Shown: positions 43,805 through 52,312, numbered from the stretch's first letter. The stretch is 64,000 nucleotides of DNA from Candidatus Poribacteria bacterium (GCA_022822785.1 JAJEAL010000026.1:62001-126000); one strand, 5' to 3'. The notes: generated by a model not told the origin, from the sequence alone. Program-made: numbers and translations.

Positions 43805-44203
43805 TTAACGAAGGGAGTTCCACGGCGCTTCATCGGCGACATCAACTAACTGATAGCCCTCATCACTAACACACGGGCCCAAAATCGCAAGCAGCTTTGC
43901 AGGAGTGGAGGAGGTATTAAACGAGGCGTGCACTACATTAGCGGGAATGAATATCGAATCGCCTGAACTCAGCATCCGTTTTTCGTCACGCAGCCACTGT
44001 TCCACGCCACCTTCAATGACGTAAATAACCTCTTCTTGTTCCGGATGCTTGTGGAAGTTGTGTCCGCCTCCAGGAGATAAACTTACCTCAATAACCACCA
44101 AATCCTTCGCGCCTGTTGTATCGGGACGACTTAACCATGCCAACGCCCCCCAATCTAGTTGTTCACGATCTGCTTCCGCCGCAGGAATAAATTTTCCACT
44201 CAT
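43805..44203 (-). CDS. Cupin domain protein
   Basis: 132 residues. Cupin motif 1 is HNFHKHPEQEEVIYVIEG near 50 with metal-binding His and Glu, and motif 2 is GDSIFIPANVVHASFN near 82. A single small cupin may bind a metal and a small ligand or act as an isomerase or dioxygenase; nothing indicates which. AAGGAG lies before the ATG. It is divergent from the phytanoyl-CoA dioxygenase gene, and the two may share control. Confidence 0.87.
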   Translation of the reverse strand: MSGKFIPAAEADREQLDWGALAWLSRPDTTGAKDLVVIEVSLSPGGGHNFHKHPEQEEVIYVIEGGVEQWLRDEKRMLSSGDSIFIPANVVHASFNTSSTPAKLLAILGPCVSDEGYQLVDVADEAPWNSLR

Positions 44204-44342
44204 GTTTAATTTCTCCTTCAGAGTATGGTAAAATAATGTGCAGTAAGAAACGTCTTATTACGAATCAAATAGTATCTTACATTATAGCGTGTTTATCGTA
44301 TTCATGTCCACCGTTTAATCGCGAAAAGAAAGGAAGGTTCAC

Positions 44343-45146
44343 ATGACCGATAACGAGAAATTTTTGTTCGACCTGTGGGGTTATGTCGTCATTGAGGAGG
44401 TGCTTACGCCGGACGACGTCGCGCTAGCGAACGCAGCAGTTGATCGGCACGCCCATCTCATTGCTAACCGCAATCCAGGGCTATCCCACGGAGCCAAACA
44501 GTTGGAAGGGGCTACGGGGCGCGGCGAGTTGCATCAGAATCCGTTGACCTTTGATCGACCATGGTGCGAGCCATTTCGACGCATGTTGACGCACCCACGA
44601 GTCATAGATATCTTCAATGAGATATTGGGGCCCGGTTTTCGGCTTGACCATGGGCCCGGCCTGATTCAGATGGTCAAAGGAACTGAAGGGCATTGGCTCC
44701 ACGGTGGGATGACCTTTGATCCAAGCCAGTACCACCGATTTGAGCATGGACGGATGCAGTGTGGACTGTGCGTCGCTGCATGGCAATTGACGGAGGTCCG
44801 TGAAGGGGACGGTGGCTTTGCATGTGTACCGGGCAGCCACAAATCGAATTATCGTCCGCCTGAGACTGTGTTGTCCACAGAAGATGGGATGGATTGTATT
44901 CGGCAGATTGTTGCAGGACCAGGTTCTGTGGTTATCTTCAATGAAGCGTTGGTGCACGGCACGCTCCCTTGGCAGCCCACCGATCGTGAACGCCGCTCGA
45001 TTCTTTTTAAATGTTCGCCCGGATTCTTGTCGTGGGGTTCACCACACGCCAAGTGCCCCATCTCGGACCCAACGCCGGAGGAATTGGCGATCTACGAACC
45101 TCCGCATCGTACAGGACGCACCACGTTGGGGAAAGATAGTAATTGA
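44343..45146 (+). CDS. Phytanoyl-CoA dioxygenase (PhyH) family protein
   Basis: 267 residues. PhyH-type double-stranded beta-helix: the distal iron histidine is in EALVHGTLPW near 204, and the 2-oxoglutarate-binding arginine in RERRSILFKCSPG near 218. The proximal motif is HWLHGGMTFDP near 119 rather than the classical HxD, a variant also expected in the large PhyH expansions of uncultured lineages. GDGGFACVPGSHK is typical. It hydroxylates an unknown substrate. AAAGGAAGG lies upstream of the ATG. Confidence 0.85.
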   Translation: MTDNEKFLFDLWGYVVIEEVLTPDDVALANAAVDRHAHLIANRNPGLSHGAKQLEGATGRGELHQNPLTFDRPWCEPFRRMLTHPRVIDIFNEILGPGFRLDHGPGLIQMVKGTEGHWLHGGMTFDPSQYHRFEHGRMQCGLCVAAWQLTEVREGDGGFACVPGSHKSNYRPPETVLSTEDGMDCIRQIVAGPGSVVIFNEALVHGTLPWQPTDRERRSILFKCSPGFLSWGSPHAKCPISDPTPEELAIYEPPHRTGRTTLGKDSN

Positions 45147-45389
45147 GTGCATAAAGCGTGAAACGCAATATGTAGGATTTGTTAGTTCAAGATACATATC
45201 GTGAGTCCCATTGGTGCACCCACAACAGTTTGTGACTGTTGATAGAAAAGTGAAAATTCTCAGCCTTGCGTTGATAGGCTGGAAAGACATCCGCAGCGCG
45301 TCCTTAGCCCCGGAGTTGGTATCAGTATGCTGCACGCTCCCGGTGGGATGGTAGGTGTCTTGCATCTTCTTTTTACAAAAAATACATAC
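45147..45389. other. Non-coding stretch before MITE copy 2
   Basis: A small perfect hairpin CAACAGT-TTGTG-ACTGTTG lies near 45223-45241, about 80 bases after the PhyH stop, and lacks a T run. Otherwise no gene or repeat is evident. Confidence 0.4.
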
Positions 45390-45512
45390 TATGGTGAATT
45401 AGAGAAATAAGTAGATTGACCTTCGCGAGGTGTCCAAAGTCCCCCTGATAAGGGGGATTTAGGGGGTTGGCTCTGCACTGGGAATGTCTAAGTAATTTTA
45501 AAATCTACCATA
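45390..45512. mobile_element. MITE-like element, copy 2 (123 bp)
   Basis: Begins TATGGTGAATTAGAGAAATA and ends CTACCATA, with terminal arms like copies 1 and 3. The core carries CCCCCTGATAAGGGGG, a hairpin-forming sequence. Its right end lies 15 bases before the start codon of the lipoprotein gene at 45528, so it may shape that gene's leader. Confidence 0.68.
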
Positions 45513-45527
45513 AAAAGGAGGCTAAAG

Positions 45528-46112
45528 ATGGTTAGACAAATCGTTATTAGCCTGTTTGTGGGCTTTGTTGGGCTTTTTGCAATTATCGGAGCCCTCGGCT
45601 GCGGGGATCTTGACGTACTGCTTATTGACCTTACAGATCCTGAATCAATTGAACCTGAAGATAATGAGTGGACGGGCACATGGGTGCTTGAGACCTATCA
45701 TGGACTCAGTGCACTAGAAGCCCTTACCGAATATGATGATTACGACGATGAAGACTGGACTTTCCTCGACGCTGACGGTTCTGTTGTGAATGGAGAGCTT
45801 TTAGAGAAGGCTATCGCAGCGTTTTGGTCTGGCGACGGCGTTACCGGCTATGATGGGTCCATCTCTTACTCGTTTAACGACGATGGAACCATGGTAATTG
45901 AGGTTGTCATTCGGCTGCAGCTACAGGTTGAAGCTATTCAAGGGGTGCTCGTCGGCAAGGACCAAATACAGGGCAATTACGCGTTGTCTGGTTCCGCTTA
46001 TACAACAGAGATAGCTGATGAGGTCGAAACAGGCTCATGGCAGCGAACAGAAAATACGCTAACACTGAACCCCAATGGAGCGAATGTTTCTACAGTTTTG
46101 AAGAAGCTATAG
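45528..46112 (+). CDS. Hypothetical acidic lipoprotein
   Basis: 194 residues. The signal peptide ends in a lipobox IIGALGC (cysteine near 25). The mature part is very acidic (EYDDYDDEDWTFLD) and begins with WTGTWVLETY, the kind of opening found in lipocalin-like proteins that report total deviation from a reference (a beta-barrel with GxW). Later strands (GYDGSISYSFNDDGTMVIE, GSWQRTENTLTL) fit this. Family not certain. AAAGGAGG lies before the ATG, immediately after the right end of MITE copy 2. Confidence 0.7.
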   Translation: MVRQIVISLFVGFVGLFAIIGALGCGDLDVLLIDLTDPESIEPEDNEWTGTWVLETYHGLSALEALTEYDDYDDEDWTFLDADGSVVNGELLEKAIAAFWSGDGVTGYDGSISYSFNDDGTMVIEVVIRLQLQVEAIQGVLVGKDQIQGNYALSGSAYTTEIADEVETGSWQRTENTLTLNPNGANVSTVLKKL

Positions 46113-46189
46113 GGAGTCTGAGTTTCTTAACTGTTACGATTTACTCAATTCCGTTCCAACGCCCCCGGATGCTGCACAGTGCCGTTCAA

Positions 46190-46725
46190 CTAATCTTCTT
46201 CGGCGATAACAAGCAACTTGTTTGCCCCAACATCTGTGAGAGTTTGTTGCACACCGCTGGGCTAGGTGACTTTTACGACTTCCGCTTCTGTTTCTGTGCC
46301 TAACCCAAAAATGAAACGTAAGTCAGGTCCAGAGAGATAGCTCGATCCGGCTTGTACCTGCTGCATTTGGGAGTGGGAACGGGTTATAACCTCGACGCCC
46401 GCACCGATTCCGTCGCGGTTGCTTTCTGTCCCAACAATCTTTATCATCAACCAGTTGTGTTTGTTGCCCCCTTCATTACGAAGCAGCACCCCTTCCTGAT
46501 TCAGATTTACGACAAAGATGTCGGTGTCGCCATCGCTATCATAATCGCCACACGTAACCCCGAGACCTTGCCTTCGTCACTATAAACCCCTACTTGTCTT
46601 GTCACGGATGTATCAGCGGCGGCAGCAATTCTTCTCTCCATGGAGACACAGATTCCTACTACAAGTACAGTAAACATAACACAGCGGTTTATACGACTAG
46701 CTGCTAGTTTACCCGACATTTTCAA
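46190..46725 (-). pseudogene. Decayed FG-GAP/ASPIC-UnbV (CRTAC1-like) gene
   Basis: Read on minus from 46725, a signal-peptide-like start (CVMFTVLVVGICVS) is followed by one FG-GAP unit, GVTCGDYDSDGDTDIFVVNLNQ, which is reached only after a one-base shift near 46565. The ASPIC/UnbV domain then reads RNEGGNKHNWLMIKIVG, SNRDGIGAGVEV and GSSYLSGPDLRFIFGLG. An in-frame TAG (46262-46264) stands where the family has TGG (VTWPSG), and the sequence resumes PSGVQQTLTDVGANKLLVIAEED before a final TAG at 46190. At 178 codons it is far shorter than intact members (500 or more), so a large internal deletion preceded or joined these point lesions. Confidence 0.82.
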
Positions 46726-46836
46726 CGTGAAATTTCGCTTGATAATTCACATCGGTAATGCTAACCTAAAAATGGCAACTCTCGGTCTTCAATTCAGTTC
46801 GCTTTACGGAAGCACCTAATTATGGGAGATACTCAA

Positions 46837-47574
46837 ATGTCCAGATATCTAGAGGAGAATCGTCGTTTCGAAAGGCTTGTTAGTCAGCTGGATCCCAACG
46901 GCGCACCGCAAATTCGCTGGATTTATCGTGCCGCTCAACATATCAGGACAGGTGGTAAGAGGCTAGGCATATTTTCTGGGTCTTTCAATCCGATTACCGT
47001 TGCCCATACCAAAATGATTGACGCAGCACAGAAAGAGTACAATCTGGATGAGATTTTGCTAATCTTAGCGAGAGCAAATGTCGATAAGGACGTGTTCGGT
47101 CTCTCTCTCGCGGAACGCTTATTTACGCTCAAGCTATACGCGGAAAATCGTCAAGATTTTTCTGTAGCCGCTTGCAGTCATGGAAAATTCATTGAAAAAA
47201 TTGAGGCGTTAACACCTGCGTATCCCCACGGCACACACTTTTCGTTCATTGTCGGGTACGATACTTTCATTCGTCTGTTCGACCCGAAATATTATACCGA
47301 TTTGCACAGCGCATTGGAAGCACTTTTCAGCCAATGTCATTTCATCGTTGGAAATCGTCAAGACTATGATGCGAAAGCTGTGGCGCGGGTGATGGAAATG
47401 CCGGACTATCGTCGTTACGCCGGCTGCATCGATGTGATTCAGCTGCCCGATCTGTATGCGGACATATCTTCAACAGCCATCCGTGCACAGATTGAGGCGG
47501 GAAAGTCAGTGGATCACCTCGTGCCCTCCGATGTGGGTGAGTTCCTCAAAACAGTTCAGGCGTATCAGACTTGA
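46837..47574 (+). CDS. Nicotinamide/nicotinate-nucleotide adenylyltransferase-like protein
   Basis: 245 residues from ATG 46837 (GGGAGA upstream; the ATG at 46822 is five codons earlier). The nucleotidyltransferase core begins LGIFSGSFNPITVAHTKMI near 45. The usual bacterial NadD motif GGTFDPIHxGH is replaced by GSFNPIT...H, which is the form seen in eukaryotic NMNAT-type proteins. YDTFIRLFDPKYY and the C-terminal DISSTAIRAQI support the family. It may make NAD or act on another nucleotide; the altered HxGH-like motif leaves the substrate open. Confidence 0.72.
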   Translation: MSRYLEENRRFERLVSQLDPNGAPQIRWIYRAAQHIRTGGKRLGIFSGSFNPITVAHTKMIDAAQKEYNLDEILLILARANVDKDVFGLSLAERLFTLKLYAENRQDFSVAACSHGKFIEKIEALTPAYPHGTHFSFIVGYDTFIRLFDPKYYTDLHSALEALFSQCHFIVGNRQDYDAKAVARVMEMPDYRRYAGCIDVIQLPDLYADISSTAIRAQIEAGKSVDHLVPSDVGEFLKTVQAYQT

Positions 47575-47593
47575 ATACCGAATATACCAGTAG

Positions 47594-48196
47594 CTATAAT
47601 CGTTGCGAGGTGGGTAAGGGAATTGGTGTTATCCATTCATAATCCACGACGACCCGATTGGTTGGTGAACACATATAGACCTGTCGATCTAGACGTTTAC
47701 AATGCTGACACGTTCTGGCTCGGTCACCGAGCTGTACCGGCGAAAAGAGCTCGCATGTAGCGGCAATACGTTCCATCTGTTTTCGCGCTGCTTCAGTTAG
47801 GAGTCGCGCTTCAGAGGATCCTCCTGCGAGATTGATTACACGGTCTGTTCGACCTTCTCGGTCCCAGATAGTGTTAATAATGACCTCCAAAATGGCGCGA
47901 TAAGTTTGCTTCCCGCTCGGTTCAGGGGAGTGGAGGGTGACGTCGTGTTTCAAGCTATATTTCGTCAGTTTCTTTAGTCGGCTTTCTTCCCTGCGATATT
48001 CCGATCTCATCTCAGCGATAAATCGGTTGCGAAATTCATTCCAGCTAATCTCTTGGGACTCCCATTGAGTAAGTAGCTGTTTTGATGGTGCTAGCTCTGT
48101 GACATTTTGCATAGCGGGAACTGTTTCGTGACAGATTGCGTATTTTTTCCCCGTCTTGCTAGCCGCAGCATTTTCAACTGAATTCAAGTATAACAT
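47594..48196 (-). CDS. DUF488-like protein with C-terminal Cys pair
   Basis: 200 residues from ATG 48196 (AGAGG upstream); the frame opens further to a TTG at 48307. The middle resembles DUF488: LAPSKQLLTQWESQEISWNEFRNRFIAEM near 40 and KHDVTLHSPEPS near 92. After that an extra C-terminal region carries CQHC near 166 with a later Cys (YMCSP), a possible zinc-binding knuckle. Function of DUF488 is unknown. It lies next to the accessory intergenic region with phased repeats, and the extended C terminus has no counterpart I recognise. Confidence 0.5.
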   Translation of the reverse strand: MLYLNSVENAAASKTGKKYAICHETVPAMQNVTELAPSKQLLTQWESQEISWNEFRNRFIAEMRSEYRREESRLKKLTKYSLKHDVTLHSPEPSGKQTYRAILEVIINTIWDREGRTDRVINLAGGSSEARLLTEAARKQMERIAATCELFSPVQLGDRARTCQHCKRLDRQVYMCSPTNRVVVDYEWITPIPLPTSQRL

Positions 48197-48579
48197 GACG
48201 TTGCCTCTTTTTTCGTAAGGTTCATCTGATATTGTTACCGGAGATGCAGGTATTTCACCCCGGTATGATGACTGACCATTTTTCCGTACCTTCCTTAAGA
48301 ACGGCAAAATTGCAAATCATGATACAAAAACTGTAGGCTCATGTAAAAAGAGGGTGCAAAACACAAATAGAAACTAAAAACTTTGACCCCCAATCTCTGC
48401 ATTGAGGGGTTTGAGCCTTCAACCGCCCAAAACCTAACAGAATGATTGACGTTTTGTTTGCAATATATTATTCCGATATGTTAAAATAATAATCACATAT
48501 TGACCGAAGAGTTATTAGGACGTGTTAACATTTTGCTGTTGCTGTTGCCAAAAACGCTCAAGTCACTGAAAAAGCTGCC

Positions 48580-48612
48580 AGAAACCGAGTTTTTTTTCAA
48601 AACTCGGTTTCT
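48580..48612. repeat. Hairpin repeat shared with 11.1 kb
   Basis: AGAAACCGAGTTTT (48580-48593) pairs perfectly with AAAACTCGGTTTCT (48599-48612) around TTTTC, followed by a T run. The arms equal those of the anmK terminator. No coding gene ends immediately upstream, so here it looks like a dispersed repeat rather than an ordinary terminator. Confidence 0.75.
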
Positions 48613-48789
48613 TTTCTAGGGGATCTACCTTAGTGAACCGATTTGTGCCTTTCTATTATCTGATTACGATGAAATGCCAACAGAACCTAGCTATAATCCT
48701 GAGCCTCCTGACTCAGACAATATGCGCGCCTCTGCATAGACAGGCCACCTCACTAAAACGCACAAAAACGCACACCCAGATCAAAAATA

Positions 48790-48829
48790 TGTGAGGAAAT
48801 GTGATAATCCGTGAGAGTATGTGACATCT
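48790..48829 (+). repeat. Phased TGTGA direct repeats, set 1 (four 10-bp units)
   Basis: Units TGTGAGGAAA, TGTGATAATC, CGTGAGAGTA and TGTGACATCT lie end to end with an exact 10-base period. Set 2 begins 104 bases after the first unit. Confidence 0.7.
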
Positions 48830-48893
48830 GATTAAAATCAAAGCTAATGCCCATCAACGTTCTGCCACCAGGCTAACGAAAATATGCAAAATA

Positions 48894-48923
48894 TGTGACA
48901 TTTTGTGACATTTTGTGACATCT
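48894..48923 (+). repeat. Phased TGTGACATTT direct repeats, set 2 (three 10-bp units)
   Basis: TGTGACATTT occurs twice and is followed by TGTGACATCT, the same final unit as in set 1. The array ends 160 bases before the dehydrogenase start. Confidence 0.78.
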
Positions 48924-49083
48924 AACGCCAGGCGCCATTTTATAGTAAATGCTAAAAAACTGTATTAAAGGATTTTTGAAGATATTCATCTCAAATTCAA
49001 TCCCGCTAGTGAACACACTGTGAACGAGACATTGTAATCGGTGTGTTTTTTATATAGCTGGCATCATCTTTGCGAGGTATACA

Positions 49084-50067
49084 ATGACACGTACAGGTAC
49101 ACAAGTTGTTGTTCGACCAGATAATAGTGTTGGAACAAAAACAACTGAGATTCACTCACCGGGTAAGGGCGAGGTGCTTGTCAAGACGGTATCTACACTG
49201 ATTAGTGCAGGAACCGAACTCGGTACGCAAGAGCAGGGACGGACCGACGATTTTACCCCCGGTTACTCAAATGCCGGACGGATTATTGAGATTGGTGAAG
49301 GGGTGGAAGACTACGAAATCGGCGACCGTGTGTTGTCACTAGGACGCCACGCTAGTCATGTAACCGTCTCGGCTGCACCACAATCATTGGCAAAACTGCC
49401 GGATAGCGTGTCCTTCGATGAGGGCACTTTCGGCGTACTCGGTAGTGTCTCAATGCACGGCGTCCGAAAAGCACGAATTGAACTAGGAGAGTTCGCCTGC
49501 ATTACCGGGATGGGACTTGTCGGTCAATTGGCATTGCAACTCGCAGCCCAAACAGGAGCTGACTTGCTTATCGCAATAGATTTAAGTGATCCTCGGTTGC
49601 AGACGGCAAACGCTTCGGGCGCGACACATGTCCTGAATCCGAATCACTGTGATCTCCAATCTGAAGTTGAGCGTATTACTGAAGGACGTGGATTGGACGT
49701 GACCATTGAGGCTTCCGGCTATCCAGAGCTGCTGCCGATTGCCTTCGATATGGCGCGGATCGGAGGGCGAATTATGGCGTTGGGGTCGATCTGGCACCGA
49801 AAAGTGGAGGTGGATTTTATGGACTTCCATCTGAAAGAACTCACCCTCGTTGGATGTCACCAACCGAAGTGTCCTACGGTTGCTACACCGACCTTTCCTT
49901 GGACACAGCAATACAACCGACGCCAGATCTTGAAAATGATTGAGCGGGGGGAACTCGACGTGAGTCGTTTAATCACGCATCGACTGCCTTATACAGATGC
50001 GGGTGAAGCCTATCGTCTACTGCGCGATGACCGTGATAAGTCGCTCGGGGCTATACTCACTTGGTAG
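49084..50067 (+). CDS. Medium-chain alcohol dehydrogenase-family protein
   Basis: 327 residues. GroES-like N-terminal domain (GKGEVLVKTVSTLISAGTEL), Rossmann site CITGMGLVGQLALQLA near 140, and a C-terminal YTDAGEAYRLLRDDRDKSLGAILTW. The catalytic Cys-His-Glu zinc ligands and the four-cysteine structural site of classical alcohol dehydrogenases are not evident, so it may be a zinc-independent reductase or sugar dehydrogenase. Its stop lies inside the left arm of the inverted repeat at 50064. No clear ribosome-binding site except GCGAGG. Confidence 0.8.
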   Translation: MTRTGTQVVVRPDNSVGTKTTEIHSPGKGEVLVKTVSTLISAGTELGTQEQGRTDDFTPGYSNAGRIIEIGEGVEDYEIGDRVLSLGRHASHVTVSAAPQSLAKLPDSVSFDEGTFGVLGSVSMHGVRKARIELGEFACITGMGLVGQLALQLAAQTGADLLIAIDLSDPRLQTANASGATHVLNPNHCDLQSEVERITEGRGLDVTIEASGYPELLPIAFDMARIGGRIMALGSIWHRKVEVDFMDFHLKELTLVGCHQPKCPTVATPTFPWTQQYNRRQILKMIERGELDVSRLITHRLPYTDAGEAYRLLRDDRDKSLGAILTW

Positions 50068-50129
50068 TAATAGCAAACGAGTAATGCCCCCGATCTTTTT
50101 TTAACGCATTACCCATTACGTATTACTAC
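50064..50129. repeat. Imperfect inverted repeat after the dehydrogenase
   Basis: GTAGTAATA...GTAATGC (50064-50087) is complementary to GCATTAC...TATTACTAC (50106-50129). The loop is CCCCGATCTTTTTTTAAC. It begins in the stop codon region of the dehydrogenase and ends 45 bases before the DUF4173 start. It could act as a terminator or be a dispersed GTAATGGGTAATGC-type repeat. Confidence 0.5.
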
Positions 50130-50174
50130 AGGCTCTACGTCTGATCTAAACGTAATCACTTAGGGGGCAGCCCA

Positions 50175-51659
50175 ATGGAGGATACAAACATCACAACACG
50201 TGAAATCCGATTGCTTGCTATTCTCTCACTCAGTGCGGGGATTGTCTTTGACTATCTTTTTCATGGAAAAGCGATCGGAATCTCATATCCTCTATTCACG
50301 GTCGTGTTCTACTGCCTATTTTTAGTCGCTTCGTGGAGGCAGATTACGTTCCAAATCAACTTCGGCTGGTTTCTGTTTATACCTATCTTATTGCTCTCAG
50401 CTGCGTTCGCCATTTATTCAAATCCAGTGTTACTGGCTCTCAATTTTATCCTGATTCCACCGCTCCTCCTCCTTCAGACAGTGCTACTTGTCTATAGAGT
50501 TAGATGGTCCAGCGTTAGGTTCATCGCCCGTTTTCTAAGAGGATTACTCCATCACATTTTTGACAATGCACCAAAGGTATTTTTGGAAGTCATCCTGTCG
50601 GCGAAGATCACGGACAAAATTGCGCCTGAGAAATATAAACTTTTCAAGAATGTTCTCATCGGCTTAATAATCTCTGTGCCGCTTCTAATCATTGTTATTG
50701 CATTGCTTGTAGAAGCGGATACGGTCTTTCAAAATTTGATCGTGGATATGTTCAAGCCTTTGGAATCGATCGCTTCTATCCCTTTTGCCCAACATGCGGC
50801 AACTATTGGGATTGTCACAATATTACTGTTCAGTTATTTGGCAGTCGTATTAAAGGTAAAAGTGGAGGAGATGTCGGAAGTTAATAGGAGGGATAATCGG
50901 AACTGGGATGCAATCATCGTTGCTACTGTGCTAGTAATGATGAACGCTGTCTATCTCCTATTCTGCGTGATTCAATTTGCGTATCTTTTTGGTGGTGAGG
51001 AAACAATCCGTTCTATTCCTAACTATACCTATGCGGAATACGCGAGGCGAGGTTTCTCCGAGTTGATTCTTGTTACGGTAATCAATCTAAGCACATTGCT
51101 GATCGGTCTGCACTTTATCAAAAATGACGGGAAGCTATATCATGTAGTTCGTGTGCTAGGCTGCCTGCTTGTGTTCTGTACCGTAATTATGCTCTATTCC
51201 GCACATTTGAGATTGAAACTGTATGAAGAGGCGTACGGTTACACCTATGCACGGATCTTCGCCCACACCTTTATCGGCTTTCTTTTTATTTTGTTCATGC
51301 TCACCCTTTACAAACTTTGGCGAACAGAACTACCGCTGATCAAAGCCTTTGCTATTGCTGCGCTGCTCACCTATACGACCTTGAATTACGTCAATGTTGA
51401 TGCAATTATCGCACGGAAAAACATTGACAGATACTTCAACATCGGCAAAATCGATTTCGACTATTTACAGGAGCTGTCCTACGATGCAATACCGGAATTA
51501 AGGCGCTTAGACGAGGCCGGTGCTAAAGATGCGGTTGCACACAAAATGGCAGCGTTCCTTAACAAGAAAAGGGTAGAATTGCGTTCAGAAAGCCCTTGGC
51601 AATCCTACAATTTCTCCAGAGTTAGAGCCAAGCACGCCCTGTCTGAAACTCATCAATAA
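50175..51659 (+). CDS. DUF4173 family membrane protein
   Basis: 494 residues, about ten to twelve hydrophobic helices. Landmarks are TYAEYARRGFSELILVTVINL near 287 and TYARIFAHTFIGFLFILFM near 355, with LNYVNVDAIIARKNIDRY near 412 and the C-terminal WQSYNFSRVRA, all DUF4173 features. Function unknown. The last 75 bases are overlapped on the other strand by the decayed hydantoinase fragment. AGGGGGC precedes the ATG. Confidence 0.85.
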   Translation: MEDTNITTREIRLLAILSLSAGIVFDYLFHGKAIGISYPLFTVVFYCLFLVASWRQITFQINFGWFLFIPILLLSAAFAIYSNPVLLALNFILIPPLLLLQTVLLVYRVRWSSVRFIARFLRGLLHHIFDNAPKVFLEVILSAKITDKIAPEKYKLFKNVLIGLIISVPLLIIVIALLVEADTVFQNLIVDMFKPLESIASIPFAQHAATIGIVTILLFSYLAVVLKVKVEEMSEVNRRDNRNWDAIIVATVLVMMNAVYLLFCVIQFAYLFGGEETIRSIPNYTYAEYARRGFSELILVTVINLSTLLIGLHFIKNDGKLYHVVRVLGCLLVFCTVIMLYSAHLRLKLYEEAYGYTYARIFAHTFIGFLFILFMLTLYKLWRTELPLIKAFAIAALLTYTTLNYVNVDAIIARKNIDRYFNIGKIDFDYLQELSYDAIPELRRLDEAGAKDAVAHKMAAFLNKKRVELRSESPWQSYNFSRVRAKHALSETHQ

Positions 51660-52130
51660 TCTCTCATAGGCACATGTACGGTCATCCCCGCTCTTCCAAA
51701 TCTGCACAGCACCGCTCGCGCCTTCTTTGCCACCAAACAGTCCCCACGCACCTGTCTCATGTCTGTCCATAAAGCTCGGCACCGTGATTTCCGGTGCGAG
51801 TGCTTTGATAATCTGTTCGCTGCCGCATCCGCCGCGATAGAGATCGTTGTGCATCACCACGTCGCCGGGCTTGAGGTTCTCCACACCAATTTCGGCAATT
51901 GTCCACTGCATGGTGTATAGGATTGCTCCGATTTGGGCGGGACAGAACTCCGCATAAGCCACCATCTCTCCGTCACGATCGAAGGTGACGCAGGAGAAAT
52001 CGAGTCCTTCATTGAAGATGGAGGAGTATGAGGTCTTCATCAGCGCCAATCCCATCTCACAACAGGTATTGACAAGGTAGTTGTTGATGATGGTGAGTGT
52101 AACACTATCGATTGAATTTTCTGTTTTCAT
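51660..52130 (-). pseudogene. Hydantoinase B/oxoprolinase (HyuB) remnant with internal deletion
   Basis: From ATG 52130 the frame gives the HyuB N terminus: DSVTLTIINNYLVNTCCEMGLALMKTSYS, DFSCVTFDRDGEMVAYAE and LKPGDVVMHNDLYRGG. After about 110 residues the sequence jumps to the far C-terminal landmark MDRHETGAWGLFGGKEGASG. Intact HyuB proteins have roughly 500-550 residues, so some 300 residues are missing. The reading frame then runs unchecked across the end of the DUF4173 gene to 51585. No partner hyuA remains nearby. A weak GAGAAA lies before the ATG. Confidence 0.8.
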
Positions 52131-52283
52131 CGGTTTCTCGCAGGAAATAGGCACTGCGCTCCTCATTCTCCACTTGTCTTACGACATTCATGGCGATCGA
52201 CATAATACAAAATAGGGGCGGTAAGTCAACGCTTTTTTGTGGTTCGATGTTCTTGGAGAGGTAATTGTCGCTCAGGTTTTTGG

Positions 52284-52312
52284 TTTACAGAGACCACCTG
52301 TCATGCTATAAT
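52284..52312 (+). promoter_or_regulatory. Predicted promoter of the riboflavin operon
   Basis: TTTACA (52284-52289) and a perfect TATAAT (52307-52312) are 17 bases apart, with TG one base before the -10 box (extended -10). The ribE start is 87 bases further on. The leader shows no FMN riboswitch signature. Confidence 0.7.

Larger units (their letters stand above)
48308..49083. other. Long accessory intergenic region
   Basis: No convincing gene in about 780 bases. It contains an ACCCC/GGGGT hairpin near 48386-48410, an AT-rich patch near 48460-48500, the AGAAACCGAG hairpin at 48580-48612, an ACGCACA direct repeat near 48756-48776, and two sets of 10-bp phased TGTGA repeats. Composition and structure suggest a mobile-element scar or a complex regulatory region. 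Confidence 0.6.

Noticed and set aside
48618-48739. A short open stretch ending in a proline- and glutamate-rich tail (MPTEPSYNPEPPDSDN)
   Set aside because: Only 21 codons from its ATG, no ribosome-binding site; could be a fragment of a lost gene but cannot be supported.
48790-48923. CRISPR array
   Set aside because: The repeats are adjoining 10-bp units with no unique spacers, and there are no cas genes.
50064-50129. Simple rho-independent terminator
   Set aside because: The T run lies in the loop, not after the stem, so I list it only as an inverted repeat.
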